Assembly (NCBI RefSeq): GCF_001548235.1
Contig: NZ_AP014938.1
Location: forward strand, 1,736,001-1,800,000
Direction: 5' to 3'
DNA: 64,000 bases
Source of the DNA: Rothia mucilaginosa
GTDB lineage: Bacteria; Actinomycetota; Actinomycetes; Actinomycetales; Micrococcaceae
A model generated the notes under the pieces. The model worked only from the letters and a program-made list of their open reading frames with translations, was not told where the DNA came from and ran no database searches. A program made the position numbers and the translations under genes. Below, piece after piece: positions 55,135-64,000 of this stretch. Each line of letters begins with the position of its first letter. The stretch's first letter is position 1.

Positions 55135-56142
55135 TTAGTAGCCTGCCGCCACCAGGGAGGAGGCTTCCTGCAGGGCTGCACCCTCACCCTCAATGTGGGC
55201 AAGGTTCTCAGGAATCGGGTAGCCGTTCTTACGCATTGCACGAGCCCACAGGCGACCTGCACGGTACGAAGAACGAACCATCGGGCCCGCCATAACGCCA
55301 GCGAAACCAATCTCCTCAGCCATGTTCGCAAAATCCACGAACTGCTGCGGCTTCACCCAACGCTCAATCGGGTGGAAGAGAGGGCCGGGGCGCAGGTACT
55401 GGGTGAGGGTAATGATGTCACAACCAGCATCGTGCAGATCGCACAGCGCCTCGTAAATCTCGTCATCGGTCTCGCCCATACCCAGAATCAGGTTGGACTT
55501 GGTGACCATGCCGCCTTCCTTAGCCTGGGTAATAACATCCAGGGAACGCTCGTAACGGAACGCCGGGCGAATCTGACGGAAGATGCGGGGGACGGTCTCC
55601 AGGTTGTGCGCGAACACCTCAGGCTTAGCGTCAATCACCTTCTGAACATGCTCGGGAACACCCTTGAAGTCGGGGACGAGCATCTCAACGCCGGTGTTCG
55701 GGCACATCTTGTGAATCTGGCGGGTGGTCTCTGCGTACAGCCACGCACCACCGTCTTCCAGATCGTCACGAGCAACACCGGTCACAGTTGCGTAACGCAG
55801 ACCCATGACCTTCACGTTCTTAGCAACCTTGAACGGCTCAGCGTAATCAACAGCAACGGGCTTACCGGTCGCAATATTGCAGAAGTCGCAACGGCGGGTG
55901 CACTCGGAACCACCAATCAGGTAGGTTGCCTCGCGGTCTTCCCAGCACTCGTAAATATTGGGGCAGCCAGCCTCTTCACACACGGTGTGCAGGCCCTGAC
56001 CGCGAGCCAGCTCGCGCATCTCGTTGTATTCGGGGCCAACAATAGCCTTGGTCTTAATCCAGTGAGGCTTCTTCTCAATGGGAACCTCAGCGTTGCGGGC
56101 CTCCACACGCAGTAGCTTGCGTCCTTCAGGTGCGGTGCTCAA
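55135..56142 (-). CDS. lipA: Lipoyl synthase
   Basis: 335 residues; radical SAM enzyme that inserts two sulfurs into octanoyl-protein. The auxiliary-cluster motif C-x4-C-x5-C is [12 protein letters not shown] (about residues 55-66) and the radical-SAM motif C-x3-C-x2-C is [19 protein letters not shown] near the C-terminus carries the conserved R-S-S-Y-x-A that holds the third ligand of the auxiliary cluster. TTG start supported by AAGGAGA about 7 nt upstream. Downstream of lipB on the same strand; the pair supplies lipoate for the E2 and Kgd systems nearby. Confidence 0.96.
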   Translation of the reverse strand: MSTAPEGRKLLRVEARNAEVPIEKKPHWIKTKAIVGPEYNEMRELARGQGLHTVCEEAGCPNIYECWEDREATYLIGGSECTRRCDFCNIATGKPVAVDYAEPFKVAKNVKVMGLRYATVTGVARDDLEDGGAWLYAETTRQIHKMCPNTGVEMLVPDFKGVPEHVQKVIDAKPEVFAHNLETVPRIFRQIRPAFRYERSLDVITQAKEGGMVTKSNLILGMGETDDEIYEALCDLHDAGCDIITLTQYLRPGPLFHPIERWVKPQQFVDFANMAEEIGFAGVMAGPMVRSSYRAGRLWARAMRKNGYPIPENLAHIEGEGAALQEASSLVAAGY

Positions 56143-56306
56143 AAGTTTTCTCCTTGGTCTCGGTGTGCCCTCTGTGCAGGTGGGCCACCTTCTATATTAC
56201 GCCCGCTTAGGCGTAGGTGAAACTGGTTTTCGTATATGACGAACAAAGCCAGACGCGTTACGTGTACGGTCCGTTCGATGCTTCTTGACTGCGTCTAACC
56301 CTGCGT

Positions 56307-56984
56307 TTAGTCCTGCGCCGCAATGGGCTCGAAAGACTCCGCCAGACGGTCCTGGTACTTCAGAAGCTCCGCCTCCAGCGGCTCCAAAATATCGGCGGGG
56401 GTGACGGTGCGACCCAGCTGGTCCGAAATCGTGGTAACGCCGGCATCGCTAATACCGCAGGGAATGAACTGCTGGAAAGGTGCGGTGTCGTTGCAGCAGT
56501 TAATCGCGAAGCCGTGCATGGTGGTGTTACGCGAAACGCGCATGCCCAGCGCCGCGATCTTCTTGTCCTGGGTGATGCCGTCGCCCAGAATCCACACGCC
56601 GCTACGGCCTTCAACACGCTCACCCTTAATGCCCAGGCCAGCCAGGACGTTAATGATGATTTCCTCGATGATGCGCACATACGCCACCACGTCAATGGGC
56701 TCGGGCAGACGCAGAATCGGGTAGCCGGTCAGCTGGCCGGGGCCGTGCCAGGTCAGCTTGCCGCCGCGGTCAATCTTGACGACGGGGGTGGACTTGTCTG
56801 CGGGGTACTCGTGGTCTTCGGTGCGTTTACCGGCGGTAATCACTGCCTCGTGCTCAAGCAGAAGAATCGTATTCTGGCGGGTGCGGTTAGCCACCTCATC
56901 GTGGATGCGGTACTGCTTGTCCAGGCACTCAACATAGTTCACATAGTTCGGGGCGAAGCCCACGCGTTCAATCGTCACAGACAT
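56307..56984 (-). CDS. lipB: Lipoyl(octanoyl) transferase
   Basis: 225 residues; moves octanoyl from acyl carrier protein to lipoyl domains. Motifs GGKLTWHGPGQLTGYPI, GRSGVWI, KIAALGMRVSRNTTMHG, FAINC and the catalytic Cys in FIPCGI. Length and order are standard. TAAGGT lies 7 nt before the ATG with no clear ribosome site, so translation may be leaderless. lipA follows after 164 bp. Confidence 0.95.
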   Translation of the reverse strand: MSVTIERVGFAPNYVNYVECLDKQYRIHDEVANRTRQNTILLLEHEAVITAGKRTEDHEYPADKSTPVVKIDRGGKLTWHGPGQLTGYPILRLPEPIDVVAYVRIIEEIIINVLAGLGIKGERVEGRSGVWILGDGITQDKKIAALGMRVSRNTTMHGFAINCCNDTAPFQQFIPCGISDAGVTTISDQLGRTVTPADILEPLEAELLKYQDRLAESFEPIAAQD

Positions 56985-57192
56985 ACTTTCTACCTTAGTA
57001 CTGCTAGTGGAGGGAAGAAAATTAGGGCGCCCTGAATCACGTGATGAGCGAACACGTCGAAATGTTACGTGAGGGCGTGCTCGGGGGCAGGAGGGTTGAA
57101 GGGATAGATAAATGTATGAATTTATCCGTGGGACTCATTGGGGTGTTTGAAGTATTTTAGTGTGCTTAAAGATATTATTTGATGTAATTTGA

Positions 57193-57198
57193 TAACAT
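57193..57198 (+). promoter_or_regulatory. Candidate -10 for a leaderless transcript
   Basis: TAACAT ends exactly 6 nt before the ATG at 57205, and no ribosome site is present. Confidence 0.4.
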
Positions 57199-57204
57199 AG
57201 TGGT

Positions 57205-58866
57205 ATGAGAAGCAAAGAAGCACACGTTCTGGAAAGCATCGCCAACCCGGCTCTACCCACCCTGCAGATTGTCGAGTACCGGGGAGAGGCCACCGAGAGC
57301 ACGCCCACCGTAACCTCCGTACACCCCGGACCCGCTGCGTACCCTGGACGCTACACCCTGCGCACCATTCCCCAGTCCGCTCCCTCTACACCGCCAGCTT
57401 CTACCGCGCCCACCCTGCGGGCGGCAGCCAACGGGTACGGATTCGAGGAAAACACGGATGCATCCGCTCAGCGGCACGCCCAGACCCCGCAGGTAGCCGC
57501 CGCCCTACGCAACGCGCCCGGACTCGCCAAGCTCCACGCTGTTACTGATGAAAGCGCCGATCAGCTGTGCCTCTGGTACGAGCCCCTTGACGCGGGCACC
57601 CTCGACAAGCTCCTGCACGCTCGCACCCTGACCCCCGCCGAAATCATGACCCTGGCGCGAACCCTACATCGGGCGCTCGGCAGCCTCAAAAAGGTGGGGG
57701 AAGGGCGCGCCGAACTCAGCGCCGAATATATTGCTCTGAGCGCCGCCGGAGTGCCCAAGCTCCTGCTACCTGATGCCGTCTACCGTGAACCGGCTGCCCT
57801 AGACACGGAACAGCTCACCGTTGCCCAGGGCGCCTATGCACGCTCCGCAGCCGCCCTACTCTGGCAAGCCGCCTGCGGGCACGCACCGGAACCCTCCGCC
57901 GCCCGCGTACCCCTCTCACTGCGCATGGTCGCATCACGCATGGGAGCCACCGGCATCGCAACCGACGGGGCACCCAGCAGCGAGTGGATTGAGTGCCTCG
58001 GCAGAGCCCTCGAATACCTGCTGGACGCACCCGTCCAGGAGGCGGCGCTCGCCGGACTGGGCTCCGTGGTCGCCCTGGCGGAGGAGGTGCCGCCTCGCCC
58101 GCTCAACGTGTACCTGAGCTGTTCAGAAAGAGCCCGCGCCCTAATTCCCGCAGCAGTGGACCCCGCGCCGGTACAGAAGCTCTCAAAGGCGCAGAAGGCG
58201 CAACACTACCTAGCGGAACGTTTGCCTCGCGGGAAGAAGTCGGGCGTGAAGAAAGCGGGGCGCGTAGCTACGACCGGTTCTAAGCCGTTGAGCTCTGCAA
58301 CGAGCCCCGCAAAGACTGCGCCCGCCCCAAAGAACGCAGACGCGACGGGTACATCCCGCCTGACGGTGCTACGCGGCGCGTTCACCCGTCCCTCCGCCCG
58401 CCTGGGACTCGCCGCGCTCGCGCTGGGGGCTATTGCACTGCCTCTCGGGTTCACCCTCTACGGGCAGAACGCCTCGGCAACGGCACAGCCCGTATCCGCT
58501 CAAGCCGTAAACGCAGCGGGGGAGCAGGCACCCGACGGCACGGCAACACAGGATCAGAGCGTACAGGATAAGGCATCGCAGGGCGAGCAGATTCTGCGAG
58601 CCCTCATCGACCAGCGGAACCATGAACGGCGCATGCGAGGTGGCGCCGAGCTCACCCTAGACACCGCCGAAGAACTCAGCCGCGACAGCGAGAACATCCG
58701 CGTGATGGCGGTGGTCTCCGCACCCGGCTACCGCGCCGATAAAACCGAGCAGGAAGCCCGCAAACTCAGCGAAGAAAACGGCGTCATCCGCCAGAAAGTC
58801 ATCTTCGACCTGCACCGCGGGGAGAAAGGCTGGGAGATAGCCCGCGCCGAACCCGTCCCGGCATAG
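57205..58866 (+). CDS. Membrane protein with degenerate protein-kinase-like domain
   Basis: 553 residues. After a Pro/Thr-rich N-terminus, residues about 105-210 follow the order of a Ser/Thr kinase C-lobe start: LCLWYEPLDAGTLDKLLHAR, TPAEIMTLARTLHRALGSL, then VGEGRAELSAEYIALSAAGV, where kinases have GVVHGDLSPENILLD-like sequence. The catalytic HxD-x4-N and DFG motifs are absent, as are a P-loop and Lys. A basic linker (KKSGVKKAGR) leads to one membrane helix (about 395-415) and an extracytoplasmic, Gln/Ala-rich then alpha/beta domain ending GEKGWEIARAEPVPA. It is probably a signalling pseudokinase; ligand and partners are unknown. The kinase similarity is my pattern reading and needs structure prediction. 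Confidence 0.6.
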   Translation: MRSKEAHVLESIANPALPTLQIVEYRGEATESTPTVTSVHPGPAAYPGRYTLRTIPQSAPSTPPASTAPTLRAAANGYGFEENTDASAQRHAQTPQVAAALRNAPGLAKLHAVTDESADQLCLWYEPLDAGTLDKLLHARTLTPAEIMTLARTLHRALGSLKKVGEGRAELSAEYIALSAAGVPKLLLPDAVYREPAALDTEQLTVAQGAYARSAAALLWQAACGHAPEPSAARVPLSLRMVASRMGATGIATDGAPSSEWIECLGRALEYLLDAPVQEAALAGLGSVVALAEEVPPRPLNVYLSCSERARALIPAAVDPAPVQKLSKAQKAQHYLAERLPRGKKSGVKKAGRVATTGSKPLSSATSPAKTAPAPKNADATGTSRLTVLRGAFTRPSARLGLAALALGAIALPLGFTLYGQNASATAQPVSAQAVNAAGEQAPDGTATQDQSVQDKASQGEQILRALIDQRNHERRMRGGAELTLDTAEELSRDSENIRVMAVVSAPGYRADKTEQEARKLSEENGVIRQKVIFDLHRGEKGWEIARAEPVPA

Positions 58867-58947
58867 CTGACACCGTACAGCTGACAGTGTAGAAATGCGA
58901 ACACAATAAAAACGGACACAACAAAAAAACGCGGGCACAACAAAAGC
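58865..58947. repeat. Two sets of short repeats after the pseudokinase gene
   Basis: AGCTGACACCGTAC (58865-58878) and AGCTGACAGTGTAG (58879-58892) start within the stop codon; three units around CGGACACAACAAAAA follow up to the terminator. Confidence 0.75.
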
Positions 58948-58987
58948 GGCGGCCTCACCCACCGAAGTGGATGGAGCCGCCGCTTTT
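58942..58987. terminator. Bidirectional terminator
   Basis: AAAAGCGGCGGC(C)TC pairs with GAGCCGCCGCTTTT (58942-58956, 58974-58987, one bulge) between convergent genes. Confidence 0.9.
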
Positions 58988-59076
58988 TGCTCACCGTCCG
59001 GGAAAACCCGGAGAGCTACGCTCGGTTACCCATCAGGGCGCCGCCACAAGGAAACTTCCTTGAATCTTTGCAGGTC

Positions 59077-60735
59077 TTAGAGGCCCAGCTCAGACTCGAA
59101 GTTTGCCTCCTCCAGGCGGGTCTTGAGGGTGTGCAGGAAGCGACCAGCGTCTGCACCGTCGACCACGCGGTGGTCGTAGGTGAGGGACAGGTAGCACATG
59201 GAGCGGATAGCGATAACGTCGTTACCGTCAACATCCTTAACAACCATGGGGCGCTTCACGATGGAACCGGTACCGAGGATTGCAACGTTCGGCTGGTTGA
59301 TGATCGGGGTGTCGAACAGTGCACCGAAGGAACCAATGTTGGTGATGGTGAAGGTCGAACCCGACAGCTCCTCGGGGGAGATGTCGCCGGTACGTGCGCG
59401 GCCACCCAGGTCGGCAATAGCCTTTGCCAGGCCAGCAATGCCCAGGTCAGAAGCGTTCTTGATGACCGGAACCAGCAGACCCTTGGGGGTGTCCACAGCA
59501 ATAGCGATGTTCTCGGAGCCGTGGTAAGTGATCTGCTTGTAGTCTTCGGTCATGGAAGCGTTCAGAGCGGGGTGCTGCTGCAGAGCCTCAGCGGAAGCCT
59601 GGACGAAGAAGGGCAGGAAGGTCAGCTTAGCGCCCTCACGAGCAGCGAAGCCGTCCTTAGCCTTTGCACGCAGCTGAACGATGCGGGTCACGTCAACCTC
59701 GGTGACCTGGGTCAGCTGGGTGGAGATGTCCAGGGACTCACGCATACGCTTTGCAATAACCTGGCGGATACGTGCGGTCTTCTCGACGGTGCCACGCTTG
59801 GGGGAAACCTCGAAGGTGTGCGGTGCCTTTGCGGAACCAGCAGCCGGAGCAGCAGCTGCAGCGGGTGCAGCAGCGGCGGGAGCAGCGGAACCCTTAGCAG
59901 CGATAGCAGCCTGAACATCCTGCTTGCGGATGCGGCCACCAACACCGGTGCCCTTGACGGTGGACAGGTCGATGCCGTTGTCCTTAGCGAGCTTACGGAC
60001 CAGCGGGGTCACGTATGCTTCGCCCTCAGCAGCTGCAGGAGCGGCAGGTGCAGCGGGAGCTGCGGGTGCAGCCGGAGCGGGAGCTGCGGGAGCCTCAGCA
60101 ACCGGAGCCGGAGCAGCGGGTGCAACAGCAGCGGAAGCGTCGCCGATGATAGCCAGAACCTGGCCAACCTCTGCGTCCTCATCCTCGGGGATGCGGATCT
60201 CGAGCAGGGTACCTGCTACGGGGGAGGGAACCTCGGTGTCAACCTTGTCGGTGGAAACCTCAACCAGGGGCTCGTCAACCTCAACCTGCTCGCCAACTTC
60301 CTTCAGCCAGCGGGTAACGGTGCCCTCGGTGACGGACTCGCCCAGTGCGGGCAGTACGACCTCGATGCCTGCAGCAGCAGCTGCGGGAGCAGCCGGAGCA
60401 GCGGCGGGTGCTGCGGGAGCAGCAGGAGCCTCAGCAACCGGAGCGGGAGCTGCGGGAGCCTCAGCAGCTGCGGGAGCAGCCGGTGCAGCAGCGCCGGAAC
60501 CGTCGCCAATGATAGCCAGAGCAGCGCCGACCTCGACGTCCTCGTCCTCGGGGACGAGAATCTGCTCAACAACGCCTGCTACGGGGGAGGGAACCTCGGT
60601 GTCAACCTTGTCGGTGGAAACCTCAACCAGGGGTGCGTCAACCTCAATGGTGTCGCCGACCTCAACGAGCCAGCGGGTAACGGTACCCTCGGTCACGGAC
60701 TCGCCCAGTGCGGGCAGTACTACGGTGTGGGACAT
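59077..60735 (-). CDS. sucB: Dihydrolipoamide acyltransferase E2 (SucB/DlaT type)
   Basis: 552 residues. Two lipoyl domains ([17 protein letters not shown] twice, each with the lipoyl Lys in STDKVDTE), long Ala/Pro linkers, a peripheral subunit-binding domain ([20 protein letters not shown]) and the catalytic acyltransferase domain with [14 protein letters not shown]. In actinobacteria this protein serves pyruvate dehydrogenase and can donate lipoyl arms to Kgd. Start at 60735 ([10 protein letters not shown]) matches the family; the ribosome site is weak. The two lipoyl coding segments share a 59-bp identical block (60212-60270 and 60575-60633). Confidence 0.93.
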   Translation of the reverse strand: MSHTVVLPALGESVTEGTVTRWLVEVGDTIEVDAPLVEVSTDKVDTEVPSPVAGVVEQILVPEDEDVEVGAALAIIGDGSGAAAPAAPAAAEAPAAPAPVAEAPAAPAAPAAAPAAPAAAAAGIEVVLPALGESVTEGTVTRWLKEVGEQVEVDEPLVEVSTDKVDTEVPSPVAGTLLEIRIPEDEDAEVGQVLAIIGDASAAVAPAAPAPVAEAPAAPAPAAPAAPAAPAAPAAAEGEAYVTPLVRKLAKDNGIDLSTVKGTGVGGRIRKQDVQAAIAAKGSAAPAAAAPAAAAAPAAGSAKAPHTFEVSPKRGTVEKTARIRQVIAKRMRESLDISTQLTQVTEVDVTRIVQLRAKAKDGFAAREGAKLTFLPFFVQASAEALQQHPALNASMTEDYKQITYHGSENIAIAVDTPKGLLVPVIKNASDLGIAGLAKAIADLGGRARTGDISPEELSGSTFTITNIGSFGALFDTPIINQPNVAILGTGSIVKRPMVVKDVDGNDVIAIRSMCYLSLTYDHRVVDGADAGRFLHTLKTRLEEANFESELGL

Positions 60736-60926
60736 AATCTTTCCCGTTCTCCTTGTGAATGCTTGAACTAGAAAAATGTGAGCGGTGACCCGGATGCGCG
60801 CCGTATGCGTTGAAGCACGTCGACGCGCATCCGGATAGGGGCGTTGTTCAGCGGATACGCCCGGCAACCGCTAACGACCAACGGTCGTCAATACTAAGCT
60901 GACGCGCTAACGCCAGTCAGCAAAAA

Positions 60927-62294
60927 TTATGCGCTGTGCAGCGGGGTGCCGTTCAGGACCATTGCAGCCTCACCCAGGGACTCGTTCTGAGTCGGGTGTG
61001 CGTGGATGAACTTAGCGACGTCCTCGGGGAATGCTTCCCAAGCAACCCACATCTGAGCCTCACCAATCTGCTCACCCATGCGCTTACCAATAGCGTGAAC
61101 GCCAACGATGGGGCCGTCCTTCTGGCGGACAACCTTCACGATACCGGTAGCACCGAGGATAGCGGACTTACCGTTACCAGCCAGGTTGTACTCAGCGGTC
61201 TCAACGTTCTCAGCGCCGAACTTCTCCTTAGCCTTGGGCTCGGAGTAACCAACGGAAGCGATCTCCGGGTCGCAGAAGGTGACCTTGGGGATGTTCACGT
61301 CTTCAACGATGGTGGGGTTCAGGCCAGCGATTTCCTCAGCAACGAAGATACCCTGCTGGTAACCGCGGTGAGCCAGCTGAACGCCGGGGACGATGTCGCC
61401 AACAGCGTAGATGTTGCCAACGCCGGTGTGCAGGCGCTCGTTAGCCAGGACGAAGCCGCGATCCATGGGGATGCCCTGCTCCTCGTAGCCCATATTTGCG
61501 GTGTTCGGGCCACGACCAACAGCGACCAGAACGATTTCTGCCTCGAAGACCTTGCCGTCAGCCAGGGTGACCTTAGCACCGTTAGCGTCCTGCTCAACCT
61601 TCTCGAAGAGGGTGCCGGTGTTGAACTTGATGCCGCGCTTCTTGAACGCACGCTCCAGAACCTTGATGATTGCCGGGTCCTCGTTGGGAACCAGGTTCGG
61701 CAGGCCCTCGATGATGGTGACGTCAACGCCCATAGCGTTCCACATGGATGCGAACTCGCAACCAATCACGCCGCCACCGAGCACGATAGCGCTCTTGGGC
61801 AGGTAGTCCATCTCCAGTGCCTCAGTGGAGGTCAGAACGCGACCCTCAATGGGCAGACCGAAGGTCTTGGAGACCGAGCCGGATGCCAGGATAATGTTCT
61901 TACCCTTGTACTCCACACCGTTTACGGTGATGGTGTCCTGAGCGGTCAGCTTACCCTCGCCGGGGATAACCTCCACGCCCTTCATCTTCAGCAGGCCTGC
62001 AAGACCCTTGAACTTACCGGAGACGATGCCGTCCTTGTAATCGCGAACCTTGCCCATTTCGATGGACTGCAGAACAGCGTTAACGCCAACCTTGGACGCC
62101 TCGCGTGCCTCTTCAGCCAGCTCAGCAGCGTGCAGGTACGCCTTGGTGGGGATACAGCCGGTGTGCAGGCAGGTGCCGCCGACCTTTTCCTTCTCGATCA
62201 GGCCGACGGTGAAGCCTAGCTGGCGTGCGCGAATAGCTGCAGAGTAGCCAGCGGAACCGCCGCCGAGGATGAGGATGTCGAATTCTTGAGCCAC
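60927..62294 (-). CDS. lpd: Dihydrolipoamide dehydrogenase
   Basis: 455 residues; FAD/NAD enzyme that reoxidises dihydrolipoamide. FAD motif ILGGGSAGYSAAIRARQLG, redox-active Cys42/Cys47 in GGTCLHTGC, NAD motif AIVLGGGVIGCEFASMW, FAD motif YAVGDIVPG and C-terminal catalytic His in HAHPTQNE. GTG at 62294 has GGGAG 7 nt upstream; starts at 62378 or 62312 add unlike sequence. Just upstream of the E2 gene on the same strand, so E2 and E3 are probably co-regulated. Confidence 0.95.
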   Translation of the reverse strand: MAQEFDILILGGGSAGYSAAIRARQLGFTVGLIEKEKVGGTCLHTGCIPTKAYLHAAELAEEAREASKVGVNAVLQSIEMGKVRDYKDGIVSGKFKGLAGLLKMKGVEVIPGEGKLTAQDTITVNGVEYKGKNIILASGSVSKTFGLPIEGRVLTSTEALEMDYLPKSAIVLGGGVIGCEFASMWNAMGVDVTIIEGLPNLVPNEDPAIIKVLERAFKKRGIKFNTGTLFEKVEQDANGAKVTLADGKVFEAEIVLVAVGRGPNTANMGYEEQGIPMDRGFVLANERLHTGVGNIYAVGDIVPGVQLAHRGYQQGIFVAEEIAGLNPTIVEDVNIPKVTFCDPEIASVGYSEPKAKEKFGAENVETAEYNLAGNGKSAILGATGIVKVVRQKDGPIVGVHAIGKRMGEQIGEAQMWVAWEAFPEDVAKFIHAHPTQNESLGEAAMVLNGTPLHSA

Positions 62295-62596
62295 GATATT
62301 GCTCCCTTGCATAGTTGTGGGGGCTAAAGACCCCTGCAATGAGTTCTTTACCAATTTATTGGTAGGTTTCCCTAGCATGCGCGAAAGGCCCGCGACTCAC
62401 AAAAATCGCGCGCCCCTCCGCGTACGCAGAAAAACACTTAATACAACAATACCCCCGTTGAGGGTCGTTTAAGTTCACTCAGGGCGGTTTTAGCCGATTA
62501 ATCACCCAAACAGCGCAAATTTTTCACCACTCAAGAAAAGCGGTGCGTCATTGAACGGCGTGGTGACAGGACCACTAGGGCGGTCGCACAGAACGC

Positions 62597-62655
62597 AACC
62601 AAGAAAAGACACCAAGAAAAGATGCCAAAGAAAGACGCCGCCAAGAAAAGACGCA
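62597..62655. repeat. Degenerate 14-17 bp repeats after pepA
   Basis: Four imperfect units around CCAAGAAAAGACGC between the pepA terminator and the lpd upstream region. Confidence 0.8.
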
Positions 62656-62696
62656 GAGGAGGGCTTCCCGGCAGAAATACCGGAAAACCCTCCTCT
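62655..62696 (-). terminator. pepA terminator
   Basis: AGAGGAGGG (62655-62663) pairs with CCCTCCTCT (62688-62696), with an inner CCGG/CCGG stem. Confidence 0.75.
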
Positions 62697-62754
62697 GATT
62701 AGCTCTATGCTGAACGGCTACGCACCAGCTAGGACGCGCGCCCAGCCATGCAGA

Positions 62755-64000
62755 CTACTTGGCGTAGGACTGGATGAAGTTCACCAGGGTAGCGGTACCG
62801 AAGCCGGTACCCTCCTTCGGAGTGAAGCCGTAGGGTGCCTCCTCGTTGAACGCGGGGCCCGCAATATCCAGGTGAGCCCAGGGGATGCCCTCGCCCACGA
62901 ATTCCTTCAGGAACAGGCCCGCAGTCAGTGCACCACCGTAGCGGGAACCAATGTTCTTGATGTCAGCAACGGGGGACTCCAGGCTCTTACGCAGGTAGGA
63001 CTCCAGCGGCATCGGCCAGTACGCCTCACCCGCTGCGGCACCGGCTGCAATCACGCGGCCGCGAATCTCCTCGTCACCGAGCAGAGCCGCAGTGCGCAGA
63101 CCCAGAGCAGCCATAGCGGCACCGGTCAGGGTAGCGATATCCAGGATGACGTCCGGGTTCGACTCGGAAGCCAGGGCGATACCGTCAGCCATGACCAGGC
63201 GGCCCTCAGCGTCAGTGTTCAGCACCTCAACGGTACGGCCATCACGCATGGTGATGATGTCCTCCGGGCGCAGTGCGTGACCGCCGGGCATGTTCTCAGC
63301 CAGGCACAGGTAACCGGTCACCGCAACCGGAACATCCAGCTCAGCGGAAGCAACCACAGCGTTCAGCACGGCAGCAGCACCCGCCATATCGCACTTCATG
63401 GTCATCATCGAAGCGGCAGGCTTCAGCGAGTTACCACCGGTATCGAAGGTAATGCCCTTACCAACCAGAGCAATGTGAGCCTTCGGGTTCTCCGGGGTGT
63501 ACTTCACAACGGCAAGAACCGGCTTGCGGGGCGAACCCTGACCAACACCGGAAATGCCGCCGAAGCCCTCCTCAGCCAGGCGGTCGTGGTGGAACAGCTC
63601 AATCTCAATGTTCGAGTAATCCTCAGCGACCTCAGCAGCGAACTCAGCGAAAGTCTCCGGGTACAGGTGCGACGGAGGCAGGTTCACCAGACGGCGAGCA
63701 TCCTTAGCGGTCTCACCCAGAACCAGGGCGTGCACCAGAGCCTCTTCAGCCTCTTCCTGATCAATCGATGAAACAATCAGAATGGACTCGATTTCTTCCT
63801 GGACCGAATCCTTGGTCTTGAAACGCAGGCCCTCCTCAACGAAGTTACCCAGCACAGCGCCGTGAGCAATAGCCTCAATTTCCTCTACCGAAGAAACACC
63901 GAAGTCGAAAGCAATCTCCTCAGCGGAACCAACCAGCTGACGAGCCGCAGAACCGGCAGCGTAACGCAGAGCGTCCAGACGCTCCTGACCCTCAGCAGTA
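62755..64000 (-). CDS. pepA: Leucyl aminopeptidase (M17), 5' truncated by window
   Basis: The last 414 or so codons are present; the frame is open to base 64000, so the N-terminus lies outside. The cytosol aminopeptidase signature NTDAEGRLVMADG and metal-binding VGKGITFDTGGNSLKPA with MKCDMAGAAAVL are intact, giving the two-metal active site (Lys, Asp, Asp, Glu) of M17 hexamers. The part before residue RLVNLPPSHLYPE is the N-terminal macro-like domain. It is upstream of lpd on the same strand, separated by a terminator and repeats. Confidence 0.95.
   Translation of the reverse strand, partial: TAEGQERLDALRYAAGSAARQLVGSAEEIAFDFGVSSVEEIEAIAHGAVLGNFVEEGLRFKTKDSVQEEIESILIVSSIDQEEAEEALVHALVLGETAKDARRLVNLPPSHLYPETFAEFAAEVAEDYSNIEIELFHHDRLAEEGFGGISGVGQGSPRKPVLAVVKYTPENPKAHIALVGKGITFDTGGNSLKPAASMMTMKCDMAGAAAVLNAVVASAELDVPVAVTGYLCLAENMPGGHALRPEDIITMRDGRTVEVLNTDAEGRLVMADGIALASESNPDVILDIATLTGAAMAALGLRTAALLGDEEIRGRVIAAGAAAGEAYWPMPLESYLRKSLESPVADIKNIGSRYGGALTAGLFLKEFVGEGIPWAHLDIAGPAFNEEAPYGFTPKEGTGFGTATLVNFIQSYAK

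Overview
The window looks like chromosome from a high-GC actinobacterium of the Micrococcaceae, most likely Rothia (R. mucilaginosa-like). This is inferred from gene content: PdtaS/WhiB1, SigH/RsrA, a fused Kgd-type 2-oxoglutarate dehydrogenase, the neighbourhood glnA-DUF4191-lipA-lipB-sucB-lpd-pepA, the tiny ribosomal protein bL37, and frequent GTG/TTG starts. No database search was possible.

Layout. 0-3.5 kb: end of secA, a DUF6459-like gene, a LysM membrane protein, a small HTH gene. 3.9-6.3 kb: cpaB- and cpaE-like genes of a Tad/Flp pilus. 6.6-8.6 kb: pdtaS sensor kinase and whiB1. 9.1-14.1 kb: a small membrane protein convergent with a very large FHA-FtsK/SpoIIIE ATPase of the EssC/EccC type. 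14.7-19.6 kb: glf, a GlfT2-like glycosyltransferase, and a Wzm/Wzt-type exporter, which together suggest synthesis and export of a galactofuranose polymer. 20.0-24.9 kb: second Tad block (cpaF, tadB, tadC, pilin-like, two tadE-like, tadG-like). 25.2-29.2 kb: prfB, smpB, two DUF4190 genes and the tmRNA gene ssrA; prfB and smpB are adjacent, with no ftsEX between them.

29.4-31.85 kb is a decayed accessory patch just downstream of ssrA. It is bracketed by two 98-bp direct repeats (92% identical) and holds broken genes (an unidentified gene, a PD-(D/E)XK-like fragment, a RibD-like fragment, a phage portal remnant), an intact low-GC NUDIX gene and a small membrane ORF.

32-38.8 kb: a membrane protein, then leftward genes for a HisN-like protein that has lost its metal-binding aspartates, rsgA, aroA, rsrA, sigH, bL37 and a non-canonical SGNH protein. 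39-42.7 kb: kgd. 43.3-45.7 kb: two CNNM/HlyC-type CBS proteins. 46.1-49.6 kb: a zinc/manganese ABC importer and a Fur/Zur-type repressor. 49.8-51.8 kb: MBL-fold hydrolase, HIT protein, acetolactate decarboxylase. 52.4-64 kb: glnA (with a four-half-site GlnR-like operator upstream), DUF4191, lipA, lipB, a membrane pseudokinase-like protein, the E2 gene, lpd and the start-truncated pepA.

Functional links. LipA and LipB make the lipoyl cofactor carried by the E2 protein and reoxidised by Lpd; Kgd supplies 2-oxoglutarate decarboxylase activity; GlnA uses glutamate derived from 2-oxoglutarate. SigH/RsrA is a thiol-stress pair. The Tad genes occupy two blocks about 14 kb apart. Two window-wide patterns stand out: degenerate 13-17 bp tandem repeats right after stop codons, and several proteins with catalytic residues missing from otherwise recognisable enzyme folds.
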